Origin: Micromonospora sp. WMMA1363
Lineage (GTDB): Bacteria; Actinomycetota; Actinomycetes; Mycobacteriales; Micromonosporaceae
Reading direction: 5' to 3'
Assembly (NCBI RefSeq): GCF_030345795.1
Contig: NZ_JAUALB010000001.1
Coordinates: 4,642,001 to 4,706,000, forward strand
DNA: 64,000 nt
Within the stretch, counting starts at the first letter, position 1. Each line of letters starts with the position of its first letter. A program made the translations under genes and the position numbers. Below, piece after piece: positions 41,930 through 50,539 of this stretch. The notes beneath the pieces are model-generated. The model did no database searches. It had not been told where the DNA came from and worked only from the letters and a program-made list of their open reading frames with translations.

Positions 41930-43825
41930 TCACCGGCGGGCCGGCTGGCCCACCAGTTGTGCCTCGATCGGTGACGGAGCGAGCCGGGCCCACCGCAGGG
42001 CCCGCCGGTTGACCACCGCCACCATGTCCTGACGGATCCGGGTGAGCCATTCGGCGGAGGCGCCGAGTCCCAGCGCCCGGCCGGCGAGTGCCGCCTCTGC
42101 CGGGTCGAGTGGCTGAAGGACCGCCAGGTCGGCACGGCCGAGGGTGGCCACATCGGCTGCGGTCAGCTCGTCCCGGATGAGCAGCGTGGCCTGCCAGGGC
42201 GGTCCCGGCTCCGGGCCCGGCGGAAGTGGGCCGGTGTCGACCACCAGCAGTAGCGGGCGCAGGGGTGATCCAGGCTCACCGCCGGGCGGACGGCCCGGCG
42301 GCAACAGCGGGATCGTCGTGCCCGGCGTACCCACGCCCCGCCCGAACGGCTCCCACGCGCGGGGACGGGCGGTCTGCACCACGACCCGGGCGCCGAGCGC
42401 CAGCGCCCGTAGGGCGAACAGCTGGCCGGCGCGGAGCCCGCCGACGAGTACGACGCGGGTGCTCTCCGGACGGAACAGCCGGACCGTGAGGGCGCCTCCG
42501 TGTCGGTTGGCGCCGACCATCAGGCCGGCGTCGCCGACGGACAGTTCCGGGGCCGCACGCCCCGGCGGCCCGCACCCCGGCAGGGCCAGCGGCACGGTGG
42601 CGACCAGCCCGGCGAACTGCTCCCCGTCGAGCCGCCGTGCCCCGCCACCGAGAGCGGTCACCGTGCGGTGCAGCGCCCGTTCCGCCGCGGACAGTTCGGC
42701 CGGCGTGCCGGCGGCCACCCGCACGGTCAGTTCGGACGGTGCCGGCCCGGGGCCGGCGGTCCACGGCCCGGCGCTGAGCGAGACCGTGATCGCGGTGGCC
42801 GGAAGGGCACGCAGCCGGGACACCAGCCGCTGGTTACCGTCGGTGCGCGGGTCGGGCCACCGGTCGAGGTGAAAGGTAGCCTGCCAGCGGTCACCGAACC
42901 GGAGTGCGGGCCAGGTCTCCCGCACCGGCCCGCCGTCGTGGTGGGCCAGCTCCGCCAGTATCCGCAGCGCCGCGTGCTCGCCCATCGGACGGGCGGACAC
43001 CGGACCGAGCTGACGGATGATCCGCCGCAGGGTGCTGTGCAACGCCCGGCGTAGCTCCTCCTGACCGACCCCGTCGACGCGGAGCACTCGGACGGCGAGC
43101 ACAGCCCGCTCGCGGCCGGGTAGCCGTCCGTCGGTGAGCTGCCGATAGGACGTCGCCACCGTGCCCCCGCCGAGCGCGACGGCCGGTGCGGGCGCGCCCG
43201 TCAGCAGGAGCTGGATCCGCACCGGAGGACCGTCCGCCGGGGCGGCGGAGAGCAGCGCGGCCGGCGGTGGCACGGTGCGCGACCCGTCGCTGATCAGCTC
43301 AACCGGGTCGACGATCTCGAGCAGGGCGACCAGCCCGGTGGCGTCGTCCAGCACGGCGGCCGACGCGCCGACCAACTCGGCGGGCCGCACGACGGCTCCC
43401 GGGTCGGCCAGCTCCAGCAGGTCGGCCGGTGTGGCGTCCGCTGCCAGGGCACGTCGCCGGGAGGCGTAGGCCAGGGCCACCCCGAGCCATTCGAAGAGCC
43501 AGCGCTTGCGCCAGCGGGATCCGGCCAGGGCGAGCACCAGCACCGCGACCGTCGTCGTCGCCACCGTCGCGACCGCTCCCCGCCCCAGGGCCGCGACGAC
43601 GACCGCCACCGCGACCTGGCCGGCGACCACCTGGCCGGCCAGCAAGCCGGGACCGAACCGTCGGTGGCTCGGGTTCCACTGTGGCGGCAGGACAGCGGGA
43701 ACGCCGCGGGCCGGGGTGGGAGTGGGCCGGTCGGCGTGGCCGTCGGTGTCGGCCGGACCGAGGGGGGCGGTCGACGTCCGGGTCGGTGTGCCCGGAAAGA
43801 GGCCCGTCGGAGTGGTCGCCGACAC
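41930..43825 (-). CDS. eccE: Type VII secretion protein EccE
   Basis: A 631-residue protein with a Pro-rich N-terminus, two membrane helices (about residues 60-105) and a large soluble domain. The topology and segments ELSVGDAGLMVGANRHGGAL and RVVLVGGLRAGQLFALRALA match actinobacterial EccE, a component of the ESX membrane complex. The GTG at 43825 follows GGAGGAGG; the frame stays open much further upstream but overlaps the divergent WXG100 genes. EccB, EccC and EccD are absent nearby. Confidence 0.83.
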   Translation of the reverse strand: MSATTPTGLFPGTPTRTSTAPLGPADTDGHADRPTPTPARGVPAVLPPQWNPSHRRFGPGLLAGQVVAGQVAVAVVVAALGRGAVATVATTTVAVLVLALAGSRWRKRWLFEWLGVALAYASRRRALAADATPADLLELADPGAVVRPAELVGASAAVLDDATGLVALLEIVDPVELISDGSRTVPPPAALLSAAPADGPPVRIQLLLTGAPAPAVALGGGTVATSYRQLTDGRLPGRERAVLAVRVLRVDGVGQEELRRALHSTLRRIIRQLGPVSARPMGEHAALRILAELAHHDGGPVRETWPALRFGDRWQATFHLDRWPDPRTDGNQRLVSRLRALPATAITVSLSAGPWTAGPGPAPSELTVRVAAGTPAELSAAERALHRTVTALGGGARRLDGEQFAGLVATVPLALPGCGPPGRAAPELSVGDAGLMVGANRHGGALTVRLFRPESTRVVLVGGLRAGQLFALRALALGARVVVQTARPRAWEPFGRGVGTPGTTIPLLPPGRPPGGEPGSPLRPLLLVVDTGPLPPGPEPGPPWQATLLIRDELTAADVATLGRADLAVLQPLDPAEAALAGRALGLGASAEWLTRIRQDMVAVVNRRALRWARLAPSPIEAQLVGQPARR

Positions 43826-44071
43826 CGCACCTCCTCCACCGGTCACGCCCCGCGATGTGGTTGGTGCCCATCGTAAGGGTCGGGGCGTCGTGGCGGGGAG
43901 TCGCGGTTGTCCACAGGGGAGCCGGAAGGGGTAGCAGAACCACGACCGTCCGGCTACCGTCAGCGACGAGTTTTGCTGACCCGCGCCCGCCACGGTCGAC
44001 GTCCCAGGCGGCGCGAGCGGCGCGCTCCCCGAGCGAGCGCGCCGGCGGCCAGCCACGATCCAGGAGGCGAG

Positions 44072-44404
44072 GTGACGTCCGGAGTGTCCGAGACCCAGGC
44101 GGAAGCCGCGGTGATGCAGCAGACCGCCGCGAAGTTCGAGCAGGTGGACCAGTCGTTGCAGGCCATGCTCAGCAGCCTGATGGTCGAGCTGGAGGTGTTG
44201 CAGCAGGCCTGGCGGGGCGCCGGTGGGCGATCGTTCGAGCAGGTCAAGCAGCAGTGGGCGCAGGACCAGGCGGCGTTGCAGCGGGCACTGCGGGAGACCG
44301 CCACGGCCATCCGCACCGCCGGTCAGCAGTACGACGTGTCGGACACCGAGGCGGCCAGCCGGGTGTCCACGACCAACCGCGGCGGCATCCAGCTGCCGTT
44401 GTAG
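44072..44404 (+). CDS. WXG100-family type VII secretion substrate (first of pair)
   Basis: A 110-residue helical-hairpin protein with the W47-R-G49 turn in LEVLQQAWRGAGGRSFEQVK. The C-terminal tail after residue 90 is flexible. The GTG at 44072 follows GGAGG. It forms a two-gene unit with the next WXG100 gene; such pairs usually make a secreted heterodimer. The upstream part of the open frame is Arg-rich non-coding sequence. Confidence 0.85.
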   Translation: MTSGVSETQAEAAVMQQTAAKFEQVDQSLQAMLSSLMVELEVLQQAWRGAGGRSFEQVKQQWAQDQAALQRALRETATAIRTAGQQYDVSDTEAASRVSTTNRGGIQLPL

Positions 44405-44431
44405 ACCCGGGGACCGAGCAGGGAGACAAGA

Positions 44432-44725
44432 ATGGAGCACGGTGTGCTGGTCGTCAACTTCGCCGCGTTGCAGCAGGCCAGCGCGGACATCCAGAAGGCG
44501 TTGAACACGCTCGTCGCGCAGCTCGGTCAGCTCGAGCGGGACGCCGCCCCGCTCGTCGCGAGCTGGTCCGGCGAGGCCCGCGCGGCGTACGAGCAGCGGC
44601 AGGCCCGCTGGCGGTCCGCCTCGCAGGACCTGCAGCTGATGCTGCGCGACATCAAGCTCGCGGTCGACGACTCCGCGGCCGACTATCTCGACACGGAAAA
44701 GCGCAACGCCAGCCTGTTCCAGTGA
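44432..44725 (+). CDS. WXG100-family type VII secretion substrate (second of pair)
   Basis: A 97-residue WXG100 protein with the W45-S-G47 turn in PLVASWSGEARAAYEQRQAR, typical ESAT-6-like. The start is ATG 44432, 27 bp after the first gene. A C-terminal Y-x3-E export-like motif can be read as YLDTE (residues 84-88). A strong terminator follows. Confidence 0.88.
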   Translation: MEHGVLVVNFAALQQASADIQKALNTLVAQLGQLERDAAPLVASWSGEARAAYEQRQARWRSASQDLQLMLRDIKLAVDDSAADYLDTEKRNASLFQ

Positions 44726-44736
44726 CCCGCTGTCGC

Positions 44737-44771
44737 GCGGTGGCGCCGCCCCGCCGGGGCGGCGCCACCGC
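44737..44771. terminator. Terminator after the WXG100 pair
   Basis: GCGGTGGCGCCGCCCC pairs perfectly (16 bp) with its complement around the 3-nt loop GCC, 12 bp after the second WXG100 stop. mycP converges on it from the other side. Confidence 0.85.
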
Positions 44772-44903
44772 ACGGATCGTCGCCGGTCGGCCGGTGACAC
44801 CAGGGCGGCTTCACGTCGAGGGAGGCATCCAGGGCCTGGCCCGACGTGGCGGCGCCGTTGGCCGATGCGGCCGTCCCCGATTGGGGTTGCGATGCGGCGG
44901 TGG

Positions 44904-46271
44904 TCAGACCGGGCCGGGTGGCCGCCATCGGCGGCGAACGCCCCGGGGCAGGACGAGAGCCAGCAGCACGGCCACCATGACGACCGCGCCCCCGGTCCCG
45001 GCCACCAGCAGCGCCCGATCCCGGGCGTCCGCCCGCCGCGCCTGCTGCGCCAGCAGCGCCGGGTCTGCCCGGTCGCCGAGCAGCGCCGCGGCGGGCCGGG
45101 TGCCCGCCGGCCCGCCGTTGCTCTCGGTCAGCGCGCGGTACGGGTTGAGTACGCCGGCACCGTACCCGGTGCCGGGAGCGGGATCGGCGGTCGCCAGGAT
45201 CCGCTCCGTCACCCCGGCCGCGTCCAACTCCGGCCGGTACTGCCGGAGCAGGGCTGCCGTGGCGGCCACGAAGGGCACCGCGTAGCTGGTGCCCTCGGCC
45301 CGGTGGTGCCCCTGCCGGGGCGCGGCGATCACCACGTCGCTTCCCGGCGCGACCAGGTCGACGTACGGGCCGATCTGCGAAAACGGGGAGCGTGTCCCGT
45401 CGGCGCCGATCGCACCCACTCCGAGCACCCCGTCGTACGCGGCTGGGTACGGCCGGGGATCGCCGCTCTCGTGCAGGTTGCCGGCGGCGGCCACCACGAC
45501 CACGTCGCGGGCGAGCGCGTGGGTGACGGCGTCCCGGACGGCCGGCTCGTCCGCGTACAGCACCACGGAGAGGTTGAGCACGTCGGCGCCGTTGTCGACC
45601 GCCCAGCGGATCGCCCGAGCGAAGTCACGGGCAGTGACCGTACGCCCCGACTCCCGGCCGTCGATCACCTGCTGCTCGCTGACGCGGACCGGCAGGATCC
45701 GGGTGTCCTGGGCGAGGCCGGAAAAGGCGACGCCCTCGCGGCGGGCGGCGACGATGACACTCGCGACACCGGTGCCGTGGCCGGCGCAGTCCAGGGTGCC
45801 GTTCCCGCCCGGGTCGAGCAGGTCGGTGCCGGTGTCGACCCGACCGGCGAGTTGCGGGTGGGTGGGGTCCACGCCGGAGTCGACCACCGCCACCGTCACC
45901 CCCGCCCCGGTGGCGAACGGTGCCAGCCGTTCGGGGGCGTACCGCTGCTGCGGCCACGGGGTGGCGGTGATCGGGCGGGCCGGCGCGAGCGGGGTCGTGC
46001 ACGTCGGTGCGACCTGGGCGGCCCGGCCGGCGAGACCGGGACCTGCCGTGCCGGCGGGGGGCATACCGGGACCGGCCGGCCGAAGCGTCTCCGGGCCGAC
46101 GGGGGTTGGCCCGGCTGGTGGTCGCGGTGCTGCCGGACCGGCGCCGAGGAGATCGCGGGCATCGGCGGCCGACACCGGGTGCGGTGGGCCAGCCGACGGC
46201 GCGGGACCGGCCGTCAGCGTCGCCACCACCACCGCGAGAGCGACGAGCGGCGGCACGGGGCTCCAGGACAT
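44904..46271 (-). CDS. mycP: Mycosin, type VII secretion-associated subtilisin-like protease
   Basis: A 455-residue S8 serine protease. It has an N-terminal signal peptide, a Pro-rich propeptide-like region (45-105), the catalytic triad D131 (VAVVDSGVDPTHP), H165 (AGHGTGVAS) and S329 (EGTSYAVPF), oxyanion N265, and a C-terminal membrane helix (about 425-445) with a basic tail. This is the mycosin plan; mycosins cap and stabilise ESX complexes. The ATG at 46271 is chosen because a signal peptide follows directly; the much longer open frame upstream is antisense to the sseB-like gene. Confidence 0.92.
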   Translation of the reverse strand: MSWSPVPPLVALAVVVATLTAGPAPSAGPPHPVSAADARDLLGAGPAAPRPPAGPTPVGPETLRPAGPGMPPAGTAGPGLAGRAAQVAPTCTTPLAPARPITATPWPQQRYAPERLAPFATGAGVTVAVVDSGVDPTHPQLAGRVDTGTDLLDPGGNGTLDCAGHGTGVASVIVAARREGVAFSGLAQDTRILPVRVSEQQVIDGRESGRTVTARDFARAIRWAVDNGADVLNLSVVLYADEPAVRDAVTHALARDVVVVAAAGNLHESGDPRPYPAAYDGVLGVGAIGADGTRSPFSQIGPYVDLVAPGSDVVIAAPRQGHHRAEGTSYAVPFVAATAALLRQYRPELDAAGVTERILATADPAPGTGYGAGVLNPYRALTESNGGPAGTRPAAALLGDRADPALLAQQARRADARDRALLVAGTGGAVVMVAVLLALVLPRGVRRRWRPPGPV

Positions 46272-46424
46272 CGACCGCCTCCGTATCGTGTCGACTCCGG
46301 GACGCGATGTTATCGGCTGACACGACCACTGGTCGGCTCGGCGCGGCCAGCCATTGTGATCTTGCTGCGACCTTGTAGGTTGTAGGCGATACCTGTGGCT
46401 TGTTGCCGGGGAGGAGGGGTGGCC

Positions 46425-49061
46425 GTGACCGAATGGGAGCCGGCCACCGAGCCGGAGGCGGCGCTGCGCGAGGCGCTGCTCGCCAACGACCAGCAGCGCT
46501 ACTTCCGCATCCTGGCCCGGACGGACCTGTTCCTGCCGGTCGCGGAGCCGGCGCTCACCGGCCAGGCCGCGACGGGTTGGGGCACGTGGACCACTGGTGG
46601 TCGTACCCACGTCCTGGCCTTCACCTCCGCCACCGCGATGAGGGCCTGCCTCGGCGAGCACGCGGGGGCGAGCCGGCGCACGGCCTACGGCGAACTGGCC
46701 GGCCAGTGGCCGAACCACGAGTGGTGGCTCGCGGTCAACCCGGGACTGCCCATCGAGGGATACCTGCCGGCCTGGTACGTCGCCCAGCTCGCCCGCGGCG
46801 ACGTCAGGCTGCCTGGCCGCACCATGGGCGCCCGGGCGCGGCTGGAACGCCCCGAGACCCTCGCCCGTGTCCGCGGCCCGGGAGACGGGGACACCGAGCC
46901 GGCCGCCGGCCTCCAGGGACGCGTGCCGAGTGCTGGCGCGGCCCCTCAGGGCACGAGCCCGCCGCGACCGGTTTCCGAGCCCGCTCCACCGCCCGGGACA
47001 CCGTTGCGGACCCCGGCCGAGGTCCGTGCCGCCGCGTTGCGGCGACCGCTGACCGAGCCCGGCCGGACGTCCGTGCCGGCGGCCGCTGGGGACACGGGAG
47101 GGCTGTGGCCGTCGCCGGCTCGGGGAGCGGACCGTCCCGGCCGGTTCCCCGCCGACGTGTCGGCGAACAGCCCCTCGGACGGGGAGGCGGACCGGCCGCC
47201 CCGCCGTTCCTTCTTCGAACCCGCGTCCGGTCGCGTCAACCGCGAGGATCGGGCCGTTCCGCCGCCCCGATTCGCCCGTGGCGGCCAGCCGTTCCCGCGC
47301 CGCCGGCCGCTCACCGCCCCGGTGCCCGACGCCCCGACGCGGGCGTTCCCCGCCGGGGAGGAGACGCCTACCGCCCCGGCCCACCAGGACACCCCGACCC
47401 GAGCCTTCGCGACTCCTGGCGACACGTCGCAGGCACCCCAGCGGCGGGCCCCGTTGCAGACCTCGCAGCGGCGGGCCGCCGGGGAGGAGGCCCGGACGAT
47501 CCGCCTTCCGGTGCCCGACCCGGCGACCCTGGAGGCGTACGCGCGCCGGGCGCCGGACCAGGAGTCGAGGCAGACCCTGCCGCGCCGCCGCCCCACGCCG
47601 CCGCCTCCGGAACCGGAACCGGCCTCGATCGCCGAGCCGGTCTCCGGGTCGCCGGCACCTCGCCGAGGGTTCACTCCGATCGTCATCGAGGGCACGATCA
47701 TCGAGACACGGGACCTGATCGCACCCCCGGGCGACCCGCACCGCGCCCGCGCCACCGGGCTGCGCGACGACCCGGGCGTAACGCAGCCACCGCAGGGTCC
47801 CGCCGTGGTGAAGGGGGAGCGGGCGGCGGATGCGTGGGCGCCGACCAGGCCGGATGCCGGGCGCCCGGGGCTCACCCGACACCCGGTGGACGCCCGGCTG
47901 GCCCTGGACCCGCAGCGTCCGGTGTCCGAGGTCACCGGCGGCACGCAGGATCGGACGATCCCTGTCGCCGAGGTGTCGGATCCCGCTCACGTGCCGGGCG
48001 CGGCAGCTGGTGCATCGGCTGCCGCGGGATCGGCACGTCCCGCGGCGGCACCGGCCGATGCCGATCCGGTGGGCGCCGCTCCCGATCCGGCCATTCCGGA
48101 GGGCTTCGAGCCGGCAAACGAGGTCGAGGAGGACCTGCTCGAAGCGACCGGATCCGGGAGCACAGACACGTTCCTGTCGACGCTCCTACTCGCCCGTGTG
48201 CTGCTGCCCGTGGCCCCTGACTCGACCGCCGACAGCCGCCCCGGCGAACCCGGGTTCGTCTGGCGTACGGACGAGCTGGACGGGGAGACGTTCGTCGTCG
48301 TGTACACCTCCCCGGAGCGGCTGGCCGAGCACACCGACGCCCCTGTCGACACGGTCCGGGTCCGGTTCCTACAGCTCATCCAGCGCTGGCCGGACGAGTC
48401 GTGGTCGTTCGCCGTCAACCCGGGCACCCCGGTCGGTGCGAAGCTGCCCGGTGAGCAGATCGTCGGGCTCGCCAACTGGGCGGCGGAGGTGGGCCTCGGC
48501 GCCGAACCGGAGGCACCGCCCGCCGAGGAGGCACCGGCCGAGCGGCCCGGCGACAAACCGCCCGCCCCGGACCCCAGCCGCCCCGTGGTGATGCAGAAGG
48601 CGGTCGCCCCGAGCCAGCTCGCGTACTACCTGGAGCGCGGCTACGACCGGGTCTCCGGCTTCGTGCACCGGGCGGGCGAGCTGGCCCACCTGACCACCCC
48701 GGAGCAGCTGTACGACGCGCTCGGCCTCGGCTACCCCGACTCGCCGTTCGACCGGGCCGCCGACGAGATCTACGTGCTGCGCTGGCCGGCGTACCGGCCG
48801 AGCCTCTACCGCATCCCGTACGGCGGCCAGAACGAGACCGCGATGCGGGCGATGGAGGGCTGGATCATCGAGCGGCCCCCGTTCCGCGGCAACGGCTTCG
48901 CGCCCGGCGACAGCAGCGACGTGGTGGCGGAGTTCAAGGTGGACAGCGCCCGGCTGCCACACGGTGCTCAGCTTTGGCGGCTCGGCGCGGACGGCACCGA
49001 GCGGGTGGTGGCCGCCCTGGACGCCGATGAGTTGCTGTGGCGGGAGGCGGGTGACGGATGA
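46425..49061 (+). CDS. Two-domain SseB-like protein with long disordered linker
   Basis: An 878-residue protein. Both ends carry an SseB-like module: the N-terminal one has EALLANDQQRYFRILARTDL and HEWWLAVNPGLPIEGYLP, the C-terminal one has EVEEDLLEATGSGSTDTFLS and SWSFAVNPGTPVGAKLPGEQ. Between them (about 150-555) lies a Pro/Arg/Ala-rich low-complexity linker. The last 150 residues form a further domain (AYYLERGYDRVSGFVHRAGE, DEIYVLRWPAYRPSLYRIPY). SseB domains are found near type VII genes in actinomycetes, and the divergent mycP supports a secretion-linked role. Start GTG 46425 follows GAGGAGG. Confidence 0.75.
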   Translation: MTEWEPATEPEAALREALLANDQQRYFRILARTDLFLPVAEPALTGQAATGWGTWTTGGRTHVLAFTSATAMRACLGEHAGASRRTAYGELAGQWPNHEWWLAVNPGLPIEGYLPAWYVAQLARGDVRLPGRTMGARARLERPETLARVRGPGDGDTEPAAGLQGRVPSAGAAPQGTSPPRPVSEPAPPPGTPLRTPAEVRAAALRRPLTEPGRTSVPAAAGDTGGLWPSPARGADRPGRFPADVSANSPSDGEADRPPRRSFFEPASGRVNREDRAVPPPRFARGGQPFPRRRPLTAPVPDAPTRAFPAGEETPTAPAHQDTPTRAFATPGDTSQAPQRRAPLQTSQRRAAGEEARTIRLPVPDPATLEAYARRAPDQESRQTLPRRRPTPPPPEPEPASIAEPVSGSPAPRRGFTPIVIEGTIIETRDLIAPPGDPHRARATGLRDDPGVTQPPQGPAVVKGERAADAWAPTRPDAGRPGLTRHPVDARLALDPQRPVSEVTGGTQDRTIPVAEVSDPAHVPGAAAGASAAAGSARPAAAPADADPVGAAPDPAIPEGFEPANEVEEDLLEATGSGSTDTFLSTLLLARVLLPVAPDSTADSRPGEPGFVWRTDELDGETFVVVYTSPERLAEHTDAPVDTVRVRFLQLIQRWPDESWSFAVNPGTPVGAKLPGEQIVGLANWAAEVGLGAEPEAPPAEEAPAERPGDKPPAPDPSRPVVMQKAVAPSQLAYYLERGYDRVSGFVHRAGELAHLTTPEQLYDALGLGYPDSPFDRAADEIYVLRWPAYRPSLYRIPYGGQNETAMRAMEGWIIERPPFRGNGFAPGDSSDVVAEFKVDSARLPHGAQLWRLGADGTERVVAALDADELLWREAGDG

Positions 49062-49423
49062 TCCGGGACGGCTACGTGGCCCGCTGGCGGGGGCGTGAGT
49101 ACCAGGCCAGCCCCGACGGTGACGACGTGCGGCTCTACCAGCCGGGCCCCGGCGAGGGCTTCACCGAGGCGCACCCCGGCCGGTACGTGTCCGTGGTGCC
49201 GACGGCCGACGTCGACGAGCTGGTGTACGTCCGGACCACCTGCACCTGGCAGGGGCAGCCGTTCATCGTGCTCGCCGAGCACGGCGGCTGGCTGCGTGTG
49301 GAGTACACCGGCGGGCGGTGGCCGGTCGCCCAGGCGATGGGCCTCGAGGCCTTCGACTTCGGTGTCTACCAGGGCTGGGCGCCTGCCGCCGAGGTCGGCG
49401 ACCTGCGCGAGCAGCGCGTCTAG
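49058..49423 (+). CDS. Hypothetical protein coupled to the SseB-like gene
   Basis: A 121-residue soluble protein with no recognised family (MIRDGYVARWRGREYQASPD, WLRVEYTGGRWPVAQAMGLE). It has two tryptophan-rich beta-type stretches. Its ATG overlaps the previous stop by four bases, so it is made together with the SseB-like protein and is probably its partner. Confidence 0.75.
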   Translation: MIRDGYVARWRGREYQASPDGDDVRLYQPGPGEGFTEAHPGRYVSVVPTADVDELVYVRTTCTWQGQPFIVLAEHGGWLRVEYTGGRWPVAQAMGLEAFDFGVYQGWAPAAEVGDLREQRV

Positions 49424-49426
49424 CGC

Positions 49427-50365
49427 CTACGACTTCGCCCAGCGCAGGATCTCGCCGAGCACCACGTCCCGGGCCTCGACGTGCGGGAAGTGCCCGACAT
49501 GGTCGAGCAGCCGCCACTCGTACGGGGCCACCACGTACCGCCCGGAGCCTTGGGCGGTACGTGGCAGGGACGAGTGGTCGAGCGCGCCGTGCAGTTGGAG
49601 GGTCGGCGTGACCAGGGGCTTCTGCATGAGCCGCACGAACCGGTACCCGTGCAGCCGCAACACTGACCGGAACGCCCACCGGTAGCCCTCCAGGGCGCAG
49701 AACGCTGCCTGCGGAATCCGCATCGCTTCCCGGCAGCGGGCGGCGTACGCGGGAAAGGTCGGGCCGTTCACCCACCGCGGGCCGCCCCAGCGGCGCAGCG
49801 TTTCCTCCACCGCCGCCGCGTCGTCGCGGGTCAGTACGTGCTCGTAGCGGGGAAGCTGGAACCTCAACGCTGGCGTGGAGGCCGCGAACTGGCCGCGCGG
49901 ATCGGCGAAGATGGCGGCCCGGAGTCGTAGCGGGTGCGGCGCCCCGAGCACCACCAGCCGTCGGGCCAGCGACGGATGAAACGACGCCACCGTCCAGGCG
50001 ATCAGCCCGCCGGCGCCGGTACCCACCACGGTCGCCGACCGCTCACCCAGCGCCCGGATCAGCCCGGCGATGTCGGCGGCCAGCGTGTATCCGTCGTACC
50101 CGCGGGGCGGCTTGTCGCTCGCCCCATAGCCACGCAGGTCGACCGCGACGGCCCGGAAACCGGCGTCGGCGACCGCCGGCAGCATCTCGTGCCAGGCCCA
50201 CCAGTGCTCCGGGAAACCGTGCAGGAACAGCACCATCGGGCCGGTTCCGGCCTCCACCACGTGGAACCGGCTGCCGTTGGCCCCGACGAACCGGTGCGTC
50301 CACGGCCCCTCGGTGAGGACGCAGGACTCGTCGACTGGCTCGCCGGGCTGCTCGGTCATGGGCAC
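49427..50365 (-). CDS. Alpha/beta hydrolase (epoxide hydrolase-like) with altered nucleophile elbow
   Basis: A 312-residue alpha/beta hydrolase. The oxyanion motif is LHGFPEHWWAWHEMLP (48-63), RGYGASDKPPRGYDGYTL is typical of the epoxide hydrolase/dehalogenase group, and a late His is in DHVGHFPHVEARDV. The nucleophile elbow, normally GHDWGG or GxSxGG, reads G115-T-G-A-G-G120, leaving Gly where Asp or Ser belongs. Activity is doubtful. An ATG six bases downstream of 50365 could also be the start. Confidence 0.82.
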   Translation of the reverse strand: MPMTEQPGEPVDESCVLTEGPWTHRFVGANGSRFHVVEAGTGPMVLFLHGFPEHWWAWHEMLPAVADAGFRAVAVDLRGYGASDKPPRGYDGYTLAADIAGLIRALGERSATVVGTGAGGLIAWTVASFHPSLARRLVVLGAPHPLRLRAAIFADPRGQFAASTPALRFQLPRYEHVLTRDDAAAVEETLRRWGGPRWVNGPTFPAYAARCREAMRIPQAAFCALEGYRWAFRSVLRLHGYRFVRLMQKPLVTPTLQLHGALDHSSLPRTAQGSGRYVVAPYEWRLLDHVGHFPHVEARDVVLGEILRWAKS

Positions 50366-50491
50366 AGCCTAGGGCCCGGTCCGCCTTCGGCGGGCCGGCC
50401 GACCCGCCGGGGTGGCCAGGATCGCTCGCTCAGCCGACCGAGCTGATCTTCAAGAGGGTGGCGGGGGCGTCCGGACCTCCACCGAACGGGG

Positions 50492-50524
50492 CGATGCCCG
50501 GGCAGGTCACCTGCCCGGGCATCG
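50492..50524 (-). terminator. Terminator of the M6 protease gene
   Basis: CGATGCCCGGGCAGG pairs perfectly (15 bp) with its complement around the loop TCA, 16 bp beyond the protease stop codon. Confidence 0.88.
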
Positions 50525-50539
50525 TGTCGACGACTCAGC

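Noticed and set aside
43826..44800. Upstream extension of the eccE frame
   Set aside because: Antisense to both WXG100 genes; the GGAGGAGG site precedes 43825.
46272..47990. Upstream extension of the mycosin frame to 1028 codons
   Set aside because: Lies antisense to the SseB-like gene; a signal peptide begins at 46271.
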